A DNA stretch of 45,343 bases. Origin: Paracraurococcus ruber. GTDB lineage: Bacteria; Pseudomonadota; Alphaproteobacteria; Acetobacterales; Acetobacteraceae. Numbering within the stretch: position 1 is the stretch's first letter; each line of letters begins with the position of its first letter. Location: assembly GCF_004353985.1 (NCBI RefSeq), contig NZ_SMOA01000026.1, forward strand, positions 1 to 45,343, written 5' to 3'. The notes beneath the pieces were generated by a model. That model had not been told where the DNA came from. It worked only from the letters and a program-made list of their open reading frames with translations, and made no database searches. Position numbers and translations under genes: made by a program. This document shows positions 44,191-45,343 of this stretch, piece by piece.

Positions 44191-45147
44191 TCAGAAGGTG
44201 AGCGCGGAAAGGGCGGGGGCGGCGACCAGGCCCGGCAGGCGCCGGGCGGGCCAGAGGCGGATGGCAAGCTCGCCGGGCACCAGCACCGGCGGCAGGGCGA
44301 CGCAGCCGGCGGAGCCGAGCCAGCCGGCGATGGCGGCATCGTCGAAGCCGGGCCAGCGATGCGCATGGCGTTCCAGCACCAGGCCATGCTCATGCGGCGC
44401 CAGGTCGATGATCACCAGCAGCCCGTCCGGCCGCAGCACCCGCGCGGCCTCGGCCAGGGCGGCCGCCGGGTCGTCGGCGTAGTGCAGCACCATCTGCAGG
44501 GCGGCGACGTCGAAGCCGGCATCCGGCAGGGGCAGGCGGTACATGTCGGCCTGCCGCACGGCGCAGCGGCCGGCCAGGCCGCGCTCCGCCAGGCGGGCGC
44601 GGGCCAGCGCCAGCATCTCCCGGCTCGCATCGATGCCGAGGGCGCGGTCGGCCCGGTCCGCCACCAGCTCCAGCAGCCGCCCGGTGCCGGTGCCGATATC
44701 GAGGAAGCGCGGGATGGCCGGCGGCAGCAGCGACAGGAAGGCCTGCTCGATGGCCGAGGCCGGCAATTCCAGGGCGCGGATCTCGTCCCAGTCCGCGCCG
44801 TCGCGGCGGAAGGCGTCGGAGGCTTCCCGCGCCCGCTCGGCCGCGAGGCGCACGGCGGCGCGGCGGTCGGCGGCCAGCACCGGGTCTTCCTCCGGCAGGC
44901 GGGCCAGCAGCATGCGCGCCAGCTCCGCCCCCGGCGGCAGCTGGAAATAGGCATTGGCGCCTTCCGGCACGCGTTCCAGCAACCCCGCCTCGACCAGCAG
45001 CTTCAGGTGGCGCGACAGGCGCGGCTGGGACTGGCCCAGCACCTCGCACAGATCGGTCACGCAGAAGGCGCCCCGGGCGCAGAGCGCGAGCAGGCGGAGC
45101 CGCGTCGGCTCCGCGGCGGCGCGCAACTGGGCCAGCATCTTGTCCAT
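44191..45147 (-). CDS. ArsR-family regulator fused to a class I SAM-dependent methyltransferase
   Basis: 318 aa. Residues 1-80 form a winged helix (TDLCEVLGQSQPRLSRHLKL as recognition region). Residues about 130-300 form a methyltransferase with glycine-rich motif I FLDIGTGTGR (148-157), Asp173 (LGIDASREML) for SAM ribose, and ALQMVLHYADDP as motif IV. Such fusions are linked to the SAM cycle in alphaproteobacteria, where SAM or S-adenosylhomocysteine may be sensed by the C-terminal domain. It directly precedes metH, and a 20-bp palindrome sits 13 bp before its start, so autoregulation and metH control are likely (inference). Confidence 0.88.
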   Translation of the reverse strand: MDKMLAQLRAAAEPTRLRLLALCARGAFCVTDLCEVLGQSQPRLSRHLKLLVEAGLLERVPEGANAYFQLPPGAELARMLLARLPEEDPVLAADRRAAVRLAAERAREASDAFRRDGADWDEIRALELPASAIEQAFLSLLPPAIPRFLDIGTGTGRLLELVADRADRALGIDASREMLALARARLAERGLAGRCAVRQADMYRLPLPDAGFDVAALQMVLHYADDPAAALAEAARVLRPDGLLVIIDLAPHEHGLVLERHAHRWPGFDDAAIAGWLGSAGCVALPPVLVPGELAIRLWPARRLPGLVAAPALSALTF

Positions 45148-45160
45148 GCGGGGCTGAATG

Positions 45161-45180
45161 ACATAAAGATATCCTTATGT
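45161..45180. promoter_or_regulatory. Near-palindromic operator for the ArsR-type regulator
   Basis: ACATAAAGATATCCTTATGT reads as its own reverse complement at 18 of 20 positions, with GATATC at the centre. It lies between the divergent regulator (start 45147) and the partial gene (45209). I recall sites of similar GATATC-centred form for SAM-cycle ArsR regulators, but cannot confirm this here. Confidence 0.65.
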
Positions 45181-45208
45181 CGAGTATCCCTTTCGGGAGA
45201 CTGAATGC

Positions 45209-45343
45209 ATGGCCTGGACCCTCGATGCGCGGATCCCGCTGCAGGTGACGGCGGATGCAGCCGCCCTGGCGGCGGCGCTGGCGGCCGGGCCCCGGGCCGC
45301 GGTGCTGGCCGAGGCGCCGCCCCCCGCCCTGCCCGCGGGCGCG
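45209..45343 (+). CDS. Start of an unidentified gene, truncated by the window end
   Basis: An open frame begins ATG at 45209 (GGGAGA Shine-Dalgarno 9 bases before) and runs to the window edge, at least 45 codons. It begins MAWTLDARIPLQVTADAAAL and continues Ala-rich. Codon third positions are almost all G or C, unlike the competing ATG at 45205 in another frame. It shares the divergent control region with the ArsR fusion gene. I do not recognise the family from this fragment. Confidence 0.6.
   Translation, partial: MAWTLDARIPLQVTADAAALAAALAAGPRAAVLAEAPPPALPAGA

Noticed and set aside
40690-45204. A very long open frame (about 1500 codons) on the plus strand opposite metH
   Set aside because: It is antisense to metH and the ArsR fusion, gives low-complexity His/Arg/Gly/Val-rich protein without a fold, and arises from GC-skewed third positions in the real genes.

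Overview
This 45.3 kb window is typical chromosomal DNA of a very G+C-rich alphaproteobacterium, most likely an Acetobacteraceae (Roseomonas-like) soil or water organism. That placement is an inference from roughly 70% G+C, near-saturated G/C at third codon positions, the many orphan periplasmic binding proteins, a sigma/NrsF pair, a phasin, one EcfG-type promoter match, and many catabolic dehydrogenases. I recognise 43 protein-coding genes (the last cut by the window edge) and see no tRNA, rRNA, CRISPR array, insertion sequence or prophage block.

Layout. 1-3.8 kb: quinone oxidoreductase, an orphan Leu-type binding protein and a Bug/TctC binding protein. 3.8-8.1 kb: a complete ugpBAEC glycerol-3-phosphate-type ABC importer on the minus strand, with the Bug gene as a tail. 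8.2-13.3 kb: diaminopropionate ammonia-lyase, a DenD-type dehydrogenase, and a two-gene unit of a thiamine-diphosphate enzyme and a zinc alcohol dehydrogenase. 13.4-18.4 kb: small genes, including a TTG-started membrane peptide, a MORN lipoprotein, a 2OG-Fe(II) oxygenase, an NrsF/sigma pair, a DUF4440-like protein, DoxX and a histidine phosphatase. 18.5-26.4 kb: an AtzG/AtzE-like amidase pair diverging from a second thiamine-diphosphate enzyme, which is followed by a second four-gene sugar-type ABC importer. 26.5-30.5 kb: SDR, enolase-superfamily dehydratase-like enzyme, D-2-hydroxyacid dehydrogenase and a second SDR, which looks like a sugar-acid catabolic module. 30.6-32 kb: a small stress/metal island (DUF6496-like protein with an EcfG-type promoter, an 18-Cys Csp3-like copper-storage protein, a phasin). 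32-36.2 kb: a minus-strand acyl-CoA operon (two translationally coupled acyl-CoA dehydrogenases, a crotonase, an aminotransferase). 36.3-39.8 kb: a molybdenum hydroxylase large subunit without partners, followed by a PrpF-like isomerase. 39.8-40.5 kb: an orphan phage-type zinc-motif protein. 40.7-45.1 kb: metH and an ArsR-methyltransferase fusion in one operon, with a 20-bp near-palindrome between the regulator and a divergent gene cut by the window end.

The strongest signal not explained by genes is a dispersed family of paired GC-rich hairpins at six intergenic sites (plus a single-hairpin relative). Their outer architecture is conserved while the stem sequences differ from copy to copy and keep self-complementarity. 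Other points worth checking: a 15-codon patch of atypical codons inside the molybdenum hydroxylase gene, catalytic substitutions in the crotonase and one acyl-CoA dehydrogenase that suggest non-standard chemistry and a heteromeric enzyme, and an A+T-rich leader with two mutually exclusive hairpins at 18.4 kb.
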